Assembly: GCF_001598295.1 (NCBI RefSeq)
Contig: NZ_BCYR01000009.1
Span: 1-64,000, forward strand
DNA from: Klebsiella ornithinolytica NBRC 105727 = ATCC 31898
Lineage (GTDB): Bacteria; Pseudomonadota; Gammaproteobacteria; Enterobacterales; Enterobacteriaceae
DNA: 64,000 nucleotides
Direction of reading: 5' to 3'
Below the pieces are notes generated by a model. It ran no database searches. It worked only from the letters and a program-made list of their open reading frames with translations, and was not told the DNA's origin. The number at the start of each line of letters is the position of its first letter. Within the stretch, counting starts at the first letter, position 1. Positions 28,310 to 36,957 of this stretch are shown here, piece after piece. The position numbers and the translations under genes are program-made.

Positions 28310-29548
28310 TTAGGCCGAGTAGTGAATCTGTTCCGCCTGGCGCTGCATAATGATCTTGCCGTGACGAATGGAGGTCAGCACTTTGGCCTGACGGCGCACC
28401 GCGTCATAGTCGTTATGCGCATCAAGGATCAGCAGGTTTGCCGGGCGGCCTTCGGCGATACCGTAGTTGTCGCCGAGGCACAGCGTACGGGCGCTGTTGT
28501 CGGTAATGAGATCGAGACAGCGCTGCAAATCTTCATAGCCCAGCATATGGCAGATATGCAGCCCGGCGTCGAGAATGCGCATGATGTTGCCATTGCCCAG
28601 CGGGTACCACGGATCCTGAATGGAGTCCTGAGCAAAGCAGACGTTAATCCCGGCGCGGTCCAGCTCCGCCACCCGCGTCACGCCGCGGCGTTTCGGCCAG
28701 CTGTCGAAGCGCCCCTGCAGGTGAATGCTTTCGGTCGGGCAGGAGATAAAGTTGATGCCCGAGGCCTTGAGCAGACGGAACAGTTTCGAACAGTAGGCGT
28801 TATCGTAGGAACCCATCGCGCAGGTATGGCTGGCGGTGACCTGCGCGCCCATGCCGCGCACCCGGGCCTCTTCCGCCAGCACTTCGAGGAAACGCGACTG
28901 CGGGTCGTCGGTTTCATCGCAGTGTACGTCCACCAGGCAGCCGTGGCGCTGGGCCAGGTCCATTAAAAAGCTCAGGGAGCTGACGCCCTTATCGCGGGTG
29001 TTTTCGTAGTGCGGAATGCCGCCCACTACGTCGGCGCCCATTTCGATGGCGCGGGTCATCAGCTCGCGCCCGCCGGGGAAGGACTCAATGCCCTCCTGCG
29101 GAAAGGCGACGATCTGCAGGTCGATAAGATGGGCGGCCTCTTTTTTCACCTCCAGCATCGCTTCAAGCGCGGTCAGGGAGGGGTCGGTGACATCGATGTG
29201 GGTGCGCACGTGCTGTACGCCGTTATCGCGCAGCATACCGATCGTTTTCAGCGCCCGCTGGCGCGTATCTTCTACCGTGACGCTCTCTTTACGCTGGCTC
29301 CAGCGGGCGATACCCTCGAACAGCGTACCGCTCATATTCCACTCCGGCTCGCCCGCCGTCAGGGTAGCATCCAGGTGGATATGCGGCTCGACGAACGGCG
29401 GGATAACCAGCTTTTGCTGCGCGTCGATATCGCTGGTTTCAGCCGCCTGCGCGGCGGCCTGCGGAGTGATGCTGTTAATCAGACCGTCCTGTAATTCAAG
29501 GGTATAGAGCGCTTCTTGATGGCGCAGACGCGCGTTGATGATTTTCAT
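28310..29548 (-). CDS. CodA-like deaminase, probable 5-methylcytosine deaminase
   Basis: A 412-residue amidohydrolase close to E. coli cytosine deaminase CodA. With an offset of five residues, the CodA metal and catalytic residues are all kept: His56, His58, Gln151, His209, Glu212, His241 and Asp308. The discriminating CodA Asp314 is Ser309 here (FAQDSIQDP). As I recall, a Klebsiella pneumoniae CodA homologue that lacks this Asp was shown to deaminate 5-methylcytosine to thymine, and this looks like its orthologue. It overlaps the PucR gene by four bases. Cytosine or isocytosine deamination remains possible. Confidence 0.88.
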   Translation of the reverse strand: MKIINARLRHQEALYTLELQDGLINSITPQAAAQAAETSDIDAQQKLVIPPFVEPHIHLDATLTAGEPEWNMSGTLFEGIARWSQRKESVTVEDTRQRALKTIGMLRDNGVQHVRTHIDVTDPSLTALEAMLEVKKEAAHLIDLQIVAFPQEGIESFPGGRELMTRAIEMGADVVGGIPHYENTRDKGVSSLSFLMDLAQRHGCLVDVHCDETDDPQSRFLEVLAEEARVRGMGAQVTASHTCAMGSYDNAYCSKLFRLLKASGINFISCPTESIHLQGRFDSWPKRRGVTRVAELDRAGINVCFAQDSIQDPWYPLGNGNIMRILDAGLHICHMLGYEDLQRCLDLITDNSARTLCLGDNYGIAEGRPANLLILDAHNDYDAVRRQAKVLTSIRHGKIIMQRQAEQIHYSA

Positions 29549-30780
29549 GGTTGTTCCCGTAAATGGTTTTGCGACATACGCCAGATCGCCAGGGCGACCG
29601 AAGCGTTGAGATGAAATTGCGGATGGCTGACCGGATTGCGGGTCAGCTTTTCAATACGTTGAATACGCTGATGCAGCGTGTTGCGGTGAATGCCCAGTCG
29701 TTCGGCGGCCCTGACCACGTTACCGCTCTCCTGAAGCAGCGTTTCCAGCGTCTCCATCAGCAGCCACGGACTTTTGCGATCGGGCTCGATCAGGCAGCCG
29801 AGGGTGTCGTGCATAAAATCGCTCAGCAGGGTGGGGTCGCTGACGGCGGAGAGCAGCTTGATAAAGCCCAGCTGCTGGTAATCGCTGATACGCTGGGCCG
29901 GACGCAGGCTATCGCTGAGGTCCAGCGCCTGACGCGCCTGCGACAGCGCGCGCTGATAGCCCTGCAGCTGCTGCACCGGCGCCGAAAGACCGCACAGCAG
30001 CGACAGCCCGTCGTCGCCTTCCGCCAGCGCATGCAGCCACGCCTGGAGCCACTTTTTGTGCTGATAAAACTCGCCTTCTTCATCCGGGAGCAGGAAAAGA
30101 AACATATTGCTGCGTTCGACCAGGGGAAAGGGGTTGCCCTGCTGATTGAGCTGTTGCTGCAGGCGCTGGCGCACGGTGCGGCGGGCCTGCTGGAGCCAGG
30201 CTTCGGCCTGCTCCGGCGGAAGCTGGCGAAACAGGCGCGGGATCCCTTCCAGGCGCAGGGCCGCCACTCGCAGCGGGCGGGTAAAATCCAGCTGCTGGTG
30301 GAGCGCGCGTTGATGCAGGATTTGCAGATCGGGATAGTCGCCGGTTAACAGCTGCAGCAGAATATCGCGCTGCGACTGCAGCGCGTTTTCGCTGCGCACC
30401 AGCGCGGTACCGATGCGTTCGGTGACGATCACCATTTTGAGCAGATAGGGCTGTTCGATCAGCGGAATGCCCAGCTCGTCCGCCAGCGCGATCAATCGCG
30501 GCGGGATCGTCTGAATATATTGGTCCCCGGTGAGGATCACCATGCCGGCGATCCCGCGCTGCTTGCCCTCCATCAGCAGATGGATCAGGTTGTCTTCATC
30601 GCGGGGATGGTTGATCCCGGTGATAAACACCAGCTCCCCGCCCATGATCCATTCGGCGATATTTTCATTTTCCGCGACGTAGTACCAGCGCACCGCCAGC
30701 TGGAGCCCCTGCTGCCCCGCGCGCAGCCGCATCGCCGAGAGTCCCTCGAGAGCGAGGATTTCGCTGACCGTCAGGCTCAT
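29545..30780 (-). CDS. PucR-family transcriptional regulator
   Basis: A 411-residue regulator with an N-terminal PucR/PurC-type ligand domain (SEILALEGLSAMRLRAG..) and a C-terminal PucR helix-turn-helix (NVVRAAERLGIHRNTLHQRI, residues 355-375 approximately). The family controls purine and pyrimidine catabolism. It overlaps the permease gene upstream and the deaminase gene downstream by four bases each, so it is embedded in the operon it probably controls. Confidence 0.9.
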   Translation of the reverse strand: MSLTVSEILALEGLSAMRLRAGQQGLQLAVRWYYVAENENIAEWIMGGELVFITGINHPRDEDNLIHLLMEGKQRGIAGMVILTGDQYIQTIPPRLIALADELGIPLIEQPYLLKMVIVTERIGTALVRSENALQSQRDILLQLLTGDYPDLQILHQRALHQQLDFTRPLRVAALRLEGIPRLFRQLPPEQAEAWLQQARRTVRQRLQQQLNQQGNPFPLVERSNMFLFLLPDEEGEFYQHKKWLQAWLHALAEGDDGLSLLCGLSAPVQQLQGYQRALSQARQALDLSDSLRPAQRISDYQQLGFIKLLSAVSDPTLLSDFMHDTLGCLIEPDRKSPWLLMETLETLLQESGNVVRAAERLGIHRNTLHQRIQRIEKLTRNPVSHPQFHLNASVALAIWRMSQNHLREQP

Positions 30781-32045
30781 GACTCCTGCTCCGCGACCGA
30801 ATCAGCGGCGGGCTGACGTTTGCTCAGACGAGTCAGCGCGATATAGACCAGCGCGGAAACGGTAATGCCAACCAGCGGGGCGATCCACGGCGACAGGTAA
30901 GCCACCACCGCGCCCACGGCGTAGGCGCTCAGCCCCAGCCAGTTAAAACGCGGTAAGCGGGCGGTGTGCAGCCGCGGATAGCGGCCGCCGCGATAAAACC
31001 AGTAGTCGGCGAGGATAACGCCACCGATGGGCGGAATGATGCTGCCCAGCAGCACCAGGAAAGGAATCAGCATTTCATACATCCCGCCAATGGCCAGCAG
31101 AATGCCAACGCCGGCGGCGACCACGGTCAGGGTGCGGCGGCGCTCGCTGCGCAGCAGGTGGCAGGCGGCCGCCGAGACGTTATAAATCGTCGGCCCCTGA
31201 ATGGTCAGTAGGTTGAGGCACAGCATCACCACCGCGGCGACCGACAGCCCCTGCAAAATCAGCACTTCCACAATATCGGCCTGCTGGTAGACGATGGCGC
31301 ACCAGGCGCCGGCCACAATCATCAGCCCGTTACCGATCAGGAAACTGCTCATACTGGCGAGGATAGCGGTGCGGCTGGAGTTGGCCAGCCGCGTCCAGTT
31401 GGTCGCCTGGGTGGCGCCGCTGGCGAAGGTGCCGAAGACCATGGTGATCGCCGCCGACCAGGTCATGGTCTCGCCCGGGGCGATTTTGGTCATTGCCTGC
31501 CAGCCGCCAGCGTGGTGGGCGGCCAGGTACATCGAGACCACCAGCAGAATGAACATCAGCGGCACCGACACGCGCGACAGCGCATCCAGCCCTTTGTAGC
31601 CCACCAGCGCGGTGACGCAGAACAGGATACCGAACAGGATCATCAGCGGGATGGTCATGGCGGCGGGCAGGGCGAGGATTTTGACCAGCGAGATGGCGAC
31701 CGTCGCGGTACCCCAGGCGTACCAGCCCAGTTCGGCGAAGCCGAGAATAAAATCGGCGAGCTTGCTGCCGATTTCCCCGAAACAAAAACGGCCCATCAGT
31801 ACGGTATTCAGCCCGCTGCGTGCGGCAATCCAGCCGAGGGAAGCGGCATACAGAGCCAGCAGAAAGTTACCGATCGCCGCAATCCACAGGAGATTGACGA
31901 TCGAAAAAGAGACGCCAAGTTTGCCGCCGGCGAACATCGTGCCGGTAAAAAAGGTAAAGCTGAACAGAACCATGGAGATCGAAAACAGGCCCTTACGCCC
32001 GGAGGCGGGCGCTTCGACGAGCGGAAAATCATTGCTGTTTGACAT
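30777..32045 (-). CDS. Cytosine/nucleobase permease, NCS1 (CodB) family
   Basis: A 422-residue inner-membrane carrier of the NCS1 nucleobase:cation symporter family, similar in length and layout to CodB (419 aa). It has twelve hydrophobic segments and motifs such as FAELGWYAWGTA and TNWTRLANSSRTA. It is the first gene of the tight operon permease-PucR-deaminase. From the deaminase residue change, 5-methylcytosine is the likely cargo (inference), though cytosine uptake is the family default. Confidence 0.9.
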   Translation of the reverse strand: MSNSNDFPLVEAPASGRKGLFSISMVLFSFTFFTGTMFAGGKLGVSFSIVNLLWIAAIGNFLLALYAASLGWIAARSGLNTVLMGRFCFGEIGSKLADFILGFAELGWYAWGTATVAISLVKILALPAAMTIPLMILFGILFCVTALVGYKGLDALSRVSVPLMFILLVVSMYLAAHHAGGWQAMTKIAPGETMTWSAAITMVFGTFASGATQATNWTRLANSSRTAILASMSSFLIGNGLMIVAGAWCAIVYQQADIVEVLILQGLSVAAVVMLCLNLLTIQGPTIYNVSAAACHLLRSERRRTLTVVAAGVGILLAIGGMYEMLIPFLVLLGSIIPPIGGVILADYWFYRGGRYPRLHTARLPRFNWLGLSAYAVGAVVAYLSPWIAPLVGITVSALVYIALTRLSKRQPAADSVAEQES

Positions 32046-32643
32046 TGTGGAACCTCTGAGTGGCTATCCGAATGGCGATGGCAGAGAGGTAGCAAGAGAT
32101 ATGCCAACAAAATCAAGGCATGGGTGACACAATGCGATGGGCAGTGTGCACATAAAAAGTCGTTTATCAGCCGATGTTTGCCAGAATAGTGTGCACGGTG
32201 CAAAGTTTTGCCCCGCGATGGGGCAGCGGCCGGCGGATTACCCAGGCTGGCGCTGAGATTTAGCGATTGTGCTCGCATTTCTGTTGGCTGGGGGCTGGCG
32301 TTACCGGGCAGTTTCCGCGACGCGGACGCGATCAACGATCGGACAGGGAGCGGCGGCGCTGGGTTGTTATGCCGGCAATCCCGCACCTGACGATCTTGTC
32401 GGGCATCACCGTCTCTACACATTTTGCGCCCGATTTTTGCGGACCCATCGCACTTCTTTCCTGCAGAACGATCCCCCGTCTTTTTGACCACCGGTAGTTG
32501 GTAATAGGGGCTTCATGAAAACGTTCGGTTATATCATTGTTAAAAGCAGTAATTTCATATGCATTTCTGATATAACCATTATCAATGTAAGCCTTTCCTG
32601 AAATATTGTTCACTTAAGCTGGCGGTGTTAGTATCGGGTAAAT
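32046..32643. other. Long intergenic region upstream of the permease and mtnB
   Basis: About 600 bp without a convincing gene. The first part holds the minus-strand promoter of the permease operon, with two GTGTGCAC motifs (near 32138 and 32190). From about 32500 the sequence is AT-rich and contains a perfect 10-bp inverted repeat, GGTTATATCA (32527-32536) and TGATATAACC (32568-32577). An unsupported 93-codon minus-strand frame (32332-32613) may be a relic. Confidence 0.5.
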
Positions 32644-32659
32644 AGCCATTTAGACGGCT
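32644..32659. promoter_or_regulatory. Putative MetJ operator upstream of mtnB
   Basis: Adjacent 8-mers AGCCATTT-AGACGGCT match AGACGTCT at 5 and 7 of 8 positions. The array lies 169 bp before the mtnB start, but the MITE-like copy B fills most of that distance. Without that element the operator would be about 28 bp from the gene, the normal spacing. Confidence 0.7.
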
Positions 32660-32800
32660 AAAGAACCTTTCTCCAGGCTATTTTATTGGCCATTTTGGAC
32701 CTGGGCAGGCTCACCCTCTCACGTACCCGGTGTACGTTCCGGGTGTGCCGCGCTGTCGGTGTCGAGACTGCCTGCAACACCTGCCGTAAAGGTTCTCAAA
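32660..32800. repeat. MITE-like palindromic element, copy B
   Basis: A 141-bp element with terminal inverted repeats AGAACCTTT (32663-32671) and AAAGGTTCT (32788-32796). Its core is homologous to copy A at 13459-13604, as shared GGCTATTTTATT, GCCATTTT, GTGTACG and CCGCGCTGTC stretches show. It starts directly after the met boxes and would be transcribed as the mtnB leader RNA, where it could fold into a long hairpin. Confidence 0.7.
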
Positions 32801-32827
32801 TTAACATCGCTAAACTAAGGAACTGCT

Positions 32828-33439
32828 ATGTGGCAAGAAAGACTCGCGCAACTGGTCACCACCTGTCATTGGATCGGCGCGAAAGGCTGGGCGCCGGCGA
32901 CCGGCGGCAATATGTCGGTGCGTCAGGATGAGACCTGGTGCTGGCTTAGCGAGTCGGGACGCGATAAAGGCAGCCTGACGACGGAGGATTTCCTCCAGGT
33001 CGAGATCGCCAGCAATAAAGCGCCTTCCGGGCGTAAACCTTCTGCTGAAACCGGTCTGCATACCCTGGTGTATCGCCTGTTCCCTGAGGCTAACGTCGTG
33101 CTGCACGTCCATACCGTCAACGCGACGGTGCTGTCGCGCATCGAGAAGAGCGGGACGCTGGCGCTGCAGGGCTATGAAATGCAGAAAACCCTGACCGGTC
33201 AGCACAGTCATCTCGATACCGTCCCGGTGGCGATTTTCGATAACGACCAGGATATCGACGCCCTGGCGGCGCGCATTGAAGATTATGCGCAGACCAATCC
33301 GCTGCGCTATGGCTTCCTGCTGCGCGGCCACGGCCTGACCTGCTGGGGCAAAGATATTAATGAGGCCCGCCGTCAGCTGGAAGGACTGGAGTTTCTGTTC
33401 GAGTGCGAGCTGATGCGTCGCCGCTACGAGCGCGACTAA
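32828..33439 (+). CDS. mtnB: Methylthioribulose-1-phosphate dehydratase MtnB
   Basis: MtnB dehydrates 5-methylthioribulose-1-phosphate to the diketone used by MtnC. The 203-residue protein is a class II aldolase-fold enzyme with zinc ligands His93 and His95 (LHVHTVN) and His168 (RGHGL). MtnB-specific stretches include ATGGNMS, ESGRDKGSL, LQGYEMQK and FDNDQDI. An AAGGAA site precedes the ATG. It leads a plus-strand set with an FGGY kinase 25 bases downstream, and it lies 11 kb from mtnC/mtnD. Confidence 0.94.
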   Translation: MWQERLAQLVTTCHWIGAKGWAPATGGNMSVRQDETWCWLSESGRDKGSLTTEDFLQVEIASNKAPSGRKPSAETGLHTLVYRLFPEANVVLHVHTVNATVLSRIEKSGTLALQGYEMQKTLTGQHSHLDTVPVAIFDNDQDIDALAARIEDYAQTNPLRYGFLLRGHGLTCWGKDINEARRQLEGLEFLFECELMRRRYERD

Positions 33440-33464
33440 ATTTCACTCCACTAACGGGTCAGGC

Positions 33465-34961
33465 ATGGATTTTTATCTCGGAATCGACATCGGCACCTCG
33501 CGCGTTAAAGCGGTGCTGTTTGATGAGCATTTTCAGGCACGGGCCAGCGCGGCGGAGAATACCGGCCCGCGCCTGTCGGCGAACGGTCATGCCGAGCAGG
33601 ATATGGCGCAGCTGTGGCAGTCGGTGTTGACCATTTTGCAACAGATTGCCCGACAGCCGGAACTGAAGGCCGGACGTCTGCGGGCGATCGGCCTTGCCGG
33701 GCAGGGCGAAGGCGTCTGGCTGAGCGATGCCGAGGGCGAACCGGTGGGCCCGGGGATCCTGTGGAGCGACACCCGCAGCCGCGAGCTGATGAGCGAGCTG
33801 TTACGCCGTCCGGGTTTCGACCGGCGCTTTTTCTCTGACACCGGCACTCACCTGCAGCCGTGCAATACCAGCATGCAGTTGAGCTGGCTCCGGCATTATC
33901 AACCGGAGCGGCTGGCGCAGGCGCACTATCTGTTTTTCGCCAAAGACTGGGTGCGTTTTCGCTTAACCGGGGTGGCGGCGCTGGATGTTACCGACGCCAG
34001 CACTTCGCTGCTCAATCAGCACAGCGGCGAACTGTCGGCGGTTGTGCTTAATGAAATGGGGCTGGCCGATCTGCAGCATCTGTTCCCGCCGCGGCTGGCC
34101 CCCGATGCGCCGGCCGGCACGCTGCGCGATGAGGTCGCCGCCCTCACCGGACTCCCCGCCGCCACGCCGGTGGCCGCCGGCGCGCTCGACGTTTGCAGCG
34201 CCGCGCTGGGCTGCGGAGCGGTCAACGATGGCGATATCTACACCATTCTCGGCACCACCTGCTGTACCGGGATTGTCTGCCACGGTCGTCAGGCGGTGAA
34301 TGAGGGGACTCGCTATGTCACCCACACCGAGTCGGGGAGCTTTATCAATCTCTTCCCGATGCAGGCCGGTACGCCGAATATTGACTGGCTGCAACAGCAT
34401 ATTTCCCTGACGGCGGACCTCCAGCTGCTGGAGCAGTCTATCGCCGATGTCGAACCGGGCAGCGGCGGCGTCTTCTGGCAGCCCTACCTCAACGGCGAAC
34501 GCGCGCCGTTTTTCAGCCCCGATGCGCGGGCCGGCTATTTTGGCATCAGCCAGCATACCACCCGCGCGGAACTGCAGCGGGCGGTGTTTGAAGGCCTGGC
34601 TTACGCCATCGTCGACTCGCTGCAGGGCTATCCGCAGGGGGGCGAACTGTACCTGACCGGCGGCGGCGCGGCCTCGGCAACCTGGCTGCAAATCATTGCC
34701 GACTGTACCGGGCGCACGGTGGTCTCCAGTACCTTTAATGAACTCAGCGCGCGCGGGGCGGCGATTCTGGCCGCCCGCAGCGTCGGCGCGCTGGCGCACT
34801 ATCCCCGGCTGGAGCAGACCCGCTATCAGCCCGATCCGCAGGCCTACGCCCGCTACGCTGCCCTGTACCCGGTTTACCGGCTGCTGCGCGAGCAGATGCT
34901 GCCGGTCTGGCAGGCCCGACAGGATGCTCTTCACCGTCTTTCTCAGGAACAACATTCATGA
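33465..34961 (+). CDS. FGGY-family carbohydrate kinase
   Basis: A 498-residue ATP-dependent sugar kinase of the FGGY family (xylulokinase/L-xylulose kinase type). It has the phosphate-1 motif GIDIGTSRVKAVLFD (6-20), the substrate loop GLAGQGEGVWL and the C-terminal LTGGGAASATWLQIIAD adenosine motif. The substrate is not readable; erythritol- and L-xylulose-kinase-like enzymes are closest in style. It overlaps the next gene by four bases and follows mtnB closely. Possibly it phosphorylates the sugar brought in by the ABC system encoded 2 kb downstream (inference). Confidence 0.85.
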   Translation: MDFYLGIDIGTSRVKAVLFDEHFQARASAAENTGPRLSANGHAEQDMAQLWQSVLTILQQIARQPELKAGRLRAIGLAGQGEGVWLSDAEGEPVGPGILWSDTRSRELMSELLRRPGFDRRFFSDTGTHLQPCNTSMQLSWLRHYQPERLAQAHYLFFAKDWVRFRLTGVAALDVTDASTSLLNQHSGELSAVVLNEMGLADLQHLFPPRLAPDAPAGTLRDEVAALTGLPAATPVAAGALDVCSAALGCGAVNDGDIYTILGTTCCTGIVCHGRQAVNEGTRYVTHTESGSFINLFPMQAGTPNIDWLQQHISLTADLQLLEQSIADVEPGSGGVFWQPYLNGERAPFFSPDARAGYFGISQHTTRAELQRAVFEGLAYAIVDSLQGYPQGGELYLTGGGAASATWLQIIADCTGRTVVSSTFNELSARGAAILAARSVGALAHYPRLEQTRYQPDPQAYARYAALYPVYRLLREQMLPVWQARQDALHRLSQEQHS

Positions 34962-35986
34962 AAATCGTTTTTACCGCCGAACATTCCGGCGATCTCGCAG
35001 CCTTTCAGCAACTCGGCGAGCTGCTGGTGGAAGGCTGGGCGTTGGGCAAACCGAAACTGAGCGCGGGCCAGCTGATTGAGCTGGCCCATGATGCCGAGGT
35101 TCTGATCACCAGCTATGACGATGTGACGGAAAAGGTGATTGCCGCCTGCCCGCGACTGCAGGTCATCGCCTGCACCCGCGCCAATCCGGTGAACATTGAT
35201 ATCAAAGCCGCTCAGGCCCGTGGTATCCGCGTGCTCTATACGCCGGGGCGCAATGCGGACGCCGCGGCGGAGCTGACCATTGGGCTGATGTTGAGCCTGG
35301 CGCGGCATATTCCGCAGTCCCATGCGGCGCTGAAACGCGGTGAGTTTACCCGCGCCGAGAACGCCACGCAGGCCACGCAGAGCGGACTGCGCCGCGATGT
35401 AGTGTGGGACGTGAGCCCGGAGAGTCCCTATGAAGTATTTAAAGGCAGCGAGCTGCGCAACAAAACCCTGGGGTTGATTGGCTATGGCAATATCGGTCGC
35501 CGGGTGGCGCGTATTGCGCGGGCGTTTGGCATGGCGGTGCTGGTAGTGGATCCGTTTGTCGCCGCCGAAGAGATCAACGAGCCGGGTCTACAGAAAACAA
35601 CGCTTGAGGGACTGTTCCGCGCGGCGGATATCGTGAGCTTACATCTGAGCAGCGGCCCGCACAGCGATGGTCTGGTGAACGCGGCGTTGTTGAATAGCAT
35701 GAAGCCCGGCGCGTTGTTGATTAACACCTCGCGGGCGGCGGTGGTGGATGAAGAGGCGTTGATTCACGCGCTGCGTCATGGCCCGCTCGGCGGCGCGGCG
35801 CTGGATGTCTATCACCGTGAACCGCTGTGGCGCGACCATCCGTTTATCACTGAGTTTGCTAACGTGATCATCACGCCGCATATTGCCGGGGCGACGCGGG
35901 AGAGCATCGCTAAGCATACGGCGATGATTGCCGCCGACCTCCAGCGCTATGTCGCTGGCGAGCCGCTGCTCTATCAGTGGCGCTAA
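34958..35986 (+). CDS. D-isomer-specific 2-hydroxyacid dehydrogenase (NAD-binding)
   Basis: A 342-residue dehydrogenase of the phosphoglycerate/glyoxylate reductase superfamily. The nucleotide motif GYGNIG (175-180) with Asp198 points to NAD. The catalytic set is Arg259 (NTSRAA), Glu288 and His308 (TPHIAGAT). It is coupled to the kinase gene by an ATGA overlap. A role in oxidising or reducing a sugar-acid intermediate is likely; the exact substrate is unknown. Confidence 0.86.
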   Translation: MKIVFTAEHSGDLAAFQQLGELLVEGWALGKPKLSAGQLIELAHDAEVLITSYDDVTEKVIAACPRLQVIACTRANPVNIDIKAAQARGIRVLYTPGRNADAAAELTIGLMLSLARHIPQSHAALKRGEFTRAENATQATQSGLRRDVVWDVSPESPYEVFKGSELRNKTLGLIGYGNIGRRVARIARAFGMAVLVVDPFVAAEEINEPGLQKTTLEGLFRAADIVSLHLSSGPHSDGLVNAALLNSMKPGALLINTSRAAVVDEEALIHALRHGPLGGAALDVYHREPLWRDHPFITEFANVIITPHIAGATRESIAKHTAMIAADLQRYVAGEPLLYQWR

Positions 35987-36001
35987 GCCGCGGGCCGGAG
36001 A

Positions 36002-36946
36002 TTATCCGGCCCGGTTGGCCGCCATAAACGCCAGGGTATGATCCCAGTCGACCACTCCGGCGTCTGAGCCTAACCCGGTCGCCACCAGCGCGGCGACCGC
36101 GGAGGCGACTTCACAGGCCTCTTTCACGCTCATCCCGCGGGCCAGCGCGGCAATAAAGCCGCCGCAGTAGCTGTCGCCGCAGCCGGTAGTATCAACGGCA
36201 TCGACCCGGTACGGTGCGATATGTTCGACGCCACCGTCGCCGCTCAGCAGCCACGAGCCGTTTTCGCCATCCTTCAGAATGCAGGTCCCGACGCCCAGAT
36301 CGAAGAAGAAACGGGCGATGTGGGCGGGGTCGGTGCGCCCGCTGAGGTCGCTTGCCTCTTCCAGCGAAGGCATAAAATAGTCCACCGACGGCAGCAGCGG
36401 GCGCAACAGATCCAGAGTCTGCTCGTTGGGGGCGATCAAATCAAAGCTGGTGGTGACGCCGCGGGCCTTTGCCTCTTGCAGCAGCAGGGCGCTTTGCCCG
36501 CGATCCATCGCCGCCAGCAGGCCGCTGCCGCCGTGGTGCAGGAAGCGGCAGTTGAGAATCGCGTCAAATTGTTCTTCGCCGACGAAAAGGGCATCGGAAG
36601 CGCCCCGGCAGTGCAGCGCCGGGCGCTCGCCGTTGGGACGGATCGGCAGGATCGTCGCCGACGTTTCCTGCTGCGCCGTGCGCTGGATCAGCGAGCAGTC
36701 GATCCCCAGCCGCGCATAGCTGGCAAGGATAAAATCGGCTTTTTCATCTTCGCCAAGGCAGGCGACCGCTGCGGTACGAATGCCCAGCTTTGCGGCGTTA
36801 ATATTGGCTCCGGCGGCGGTACCGGCAGGGTTAAGGCGAATTTGTTCGATAAAGGCCACCCCGCCGCGCGGCGGGATGTCCATCACCGGGCGACCGGCGA
36901 TATCAAGAATAGTCAGGCCGACAAAGACGGCGTCAAAGGCTGCCAT
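36002..36946 (-). CDS. PfkB (ribokinase)-family carbohydrate kinase
   Basis: A 314-residue sugar kinase with the PfkB N-terminal glycine region (NPAGTAAGANINAAKLG, near 39-55) and the C-terminal signature DTTGCGDSYCGG (252-263), in which Asp258 is the expected base. It is the last gene of the minus-strand ABC operon, 11 bases after the permease, so it probably phosphorylates the imported sugar. It converges on the 2-hydroxyacid dehydrogenase gene with a 15-bp gap. Confidence 0.88.
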   Translation of the reverse strand: MAAFDAVFVGLTILDIAGRPVMDIPPRGGVAFIEQIRLNPAGTAAGANINAAKLGIRTAAVACLGEDEKADFILASYARLGIDCSLIQRTAQQETSATILPIRPNGERPALHCRGASDALFVGEEQFDAILNCRFLHHGGSGLLAAMDRGQSALLLQEAKARGVTTSFDLIAPNEQTLDLLRPLLPSVDYFMPSLEEASDLSGRTDPAHIARFFFDLGVGTCILKDGENGSWLLSGDGGVEHIAPYRVDAVDTTGCGDSYCGGFIAALARGMSVKEACEVASAVAALVATGLGSDAGVVDWDHTLAFMAANRAG

Positions 36947-36957
36947 AAATGCTCCAC

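Noticed and set aside
32332-32613. 93-codon minus-strand ORF before mtnB
   Set aside because: No ribosome-binding site or recognised domain; the C-terminal half is low-quality sequence. Kept only as a possible relic in the intergenic note.
33963-34955. 330-codon minus-strand ORF
   Set aside because: Antisense shadow of the FGGY kinase gene, which has clear family motifs.
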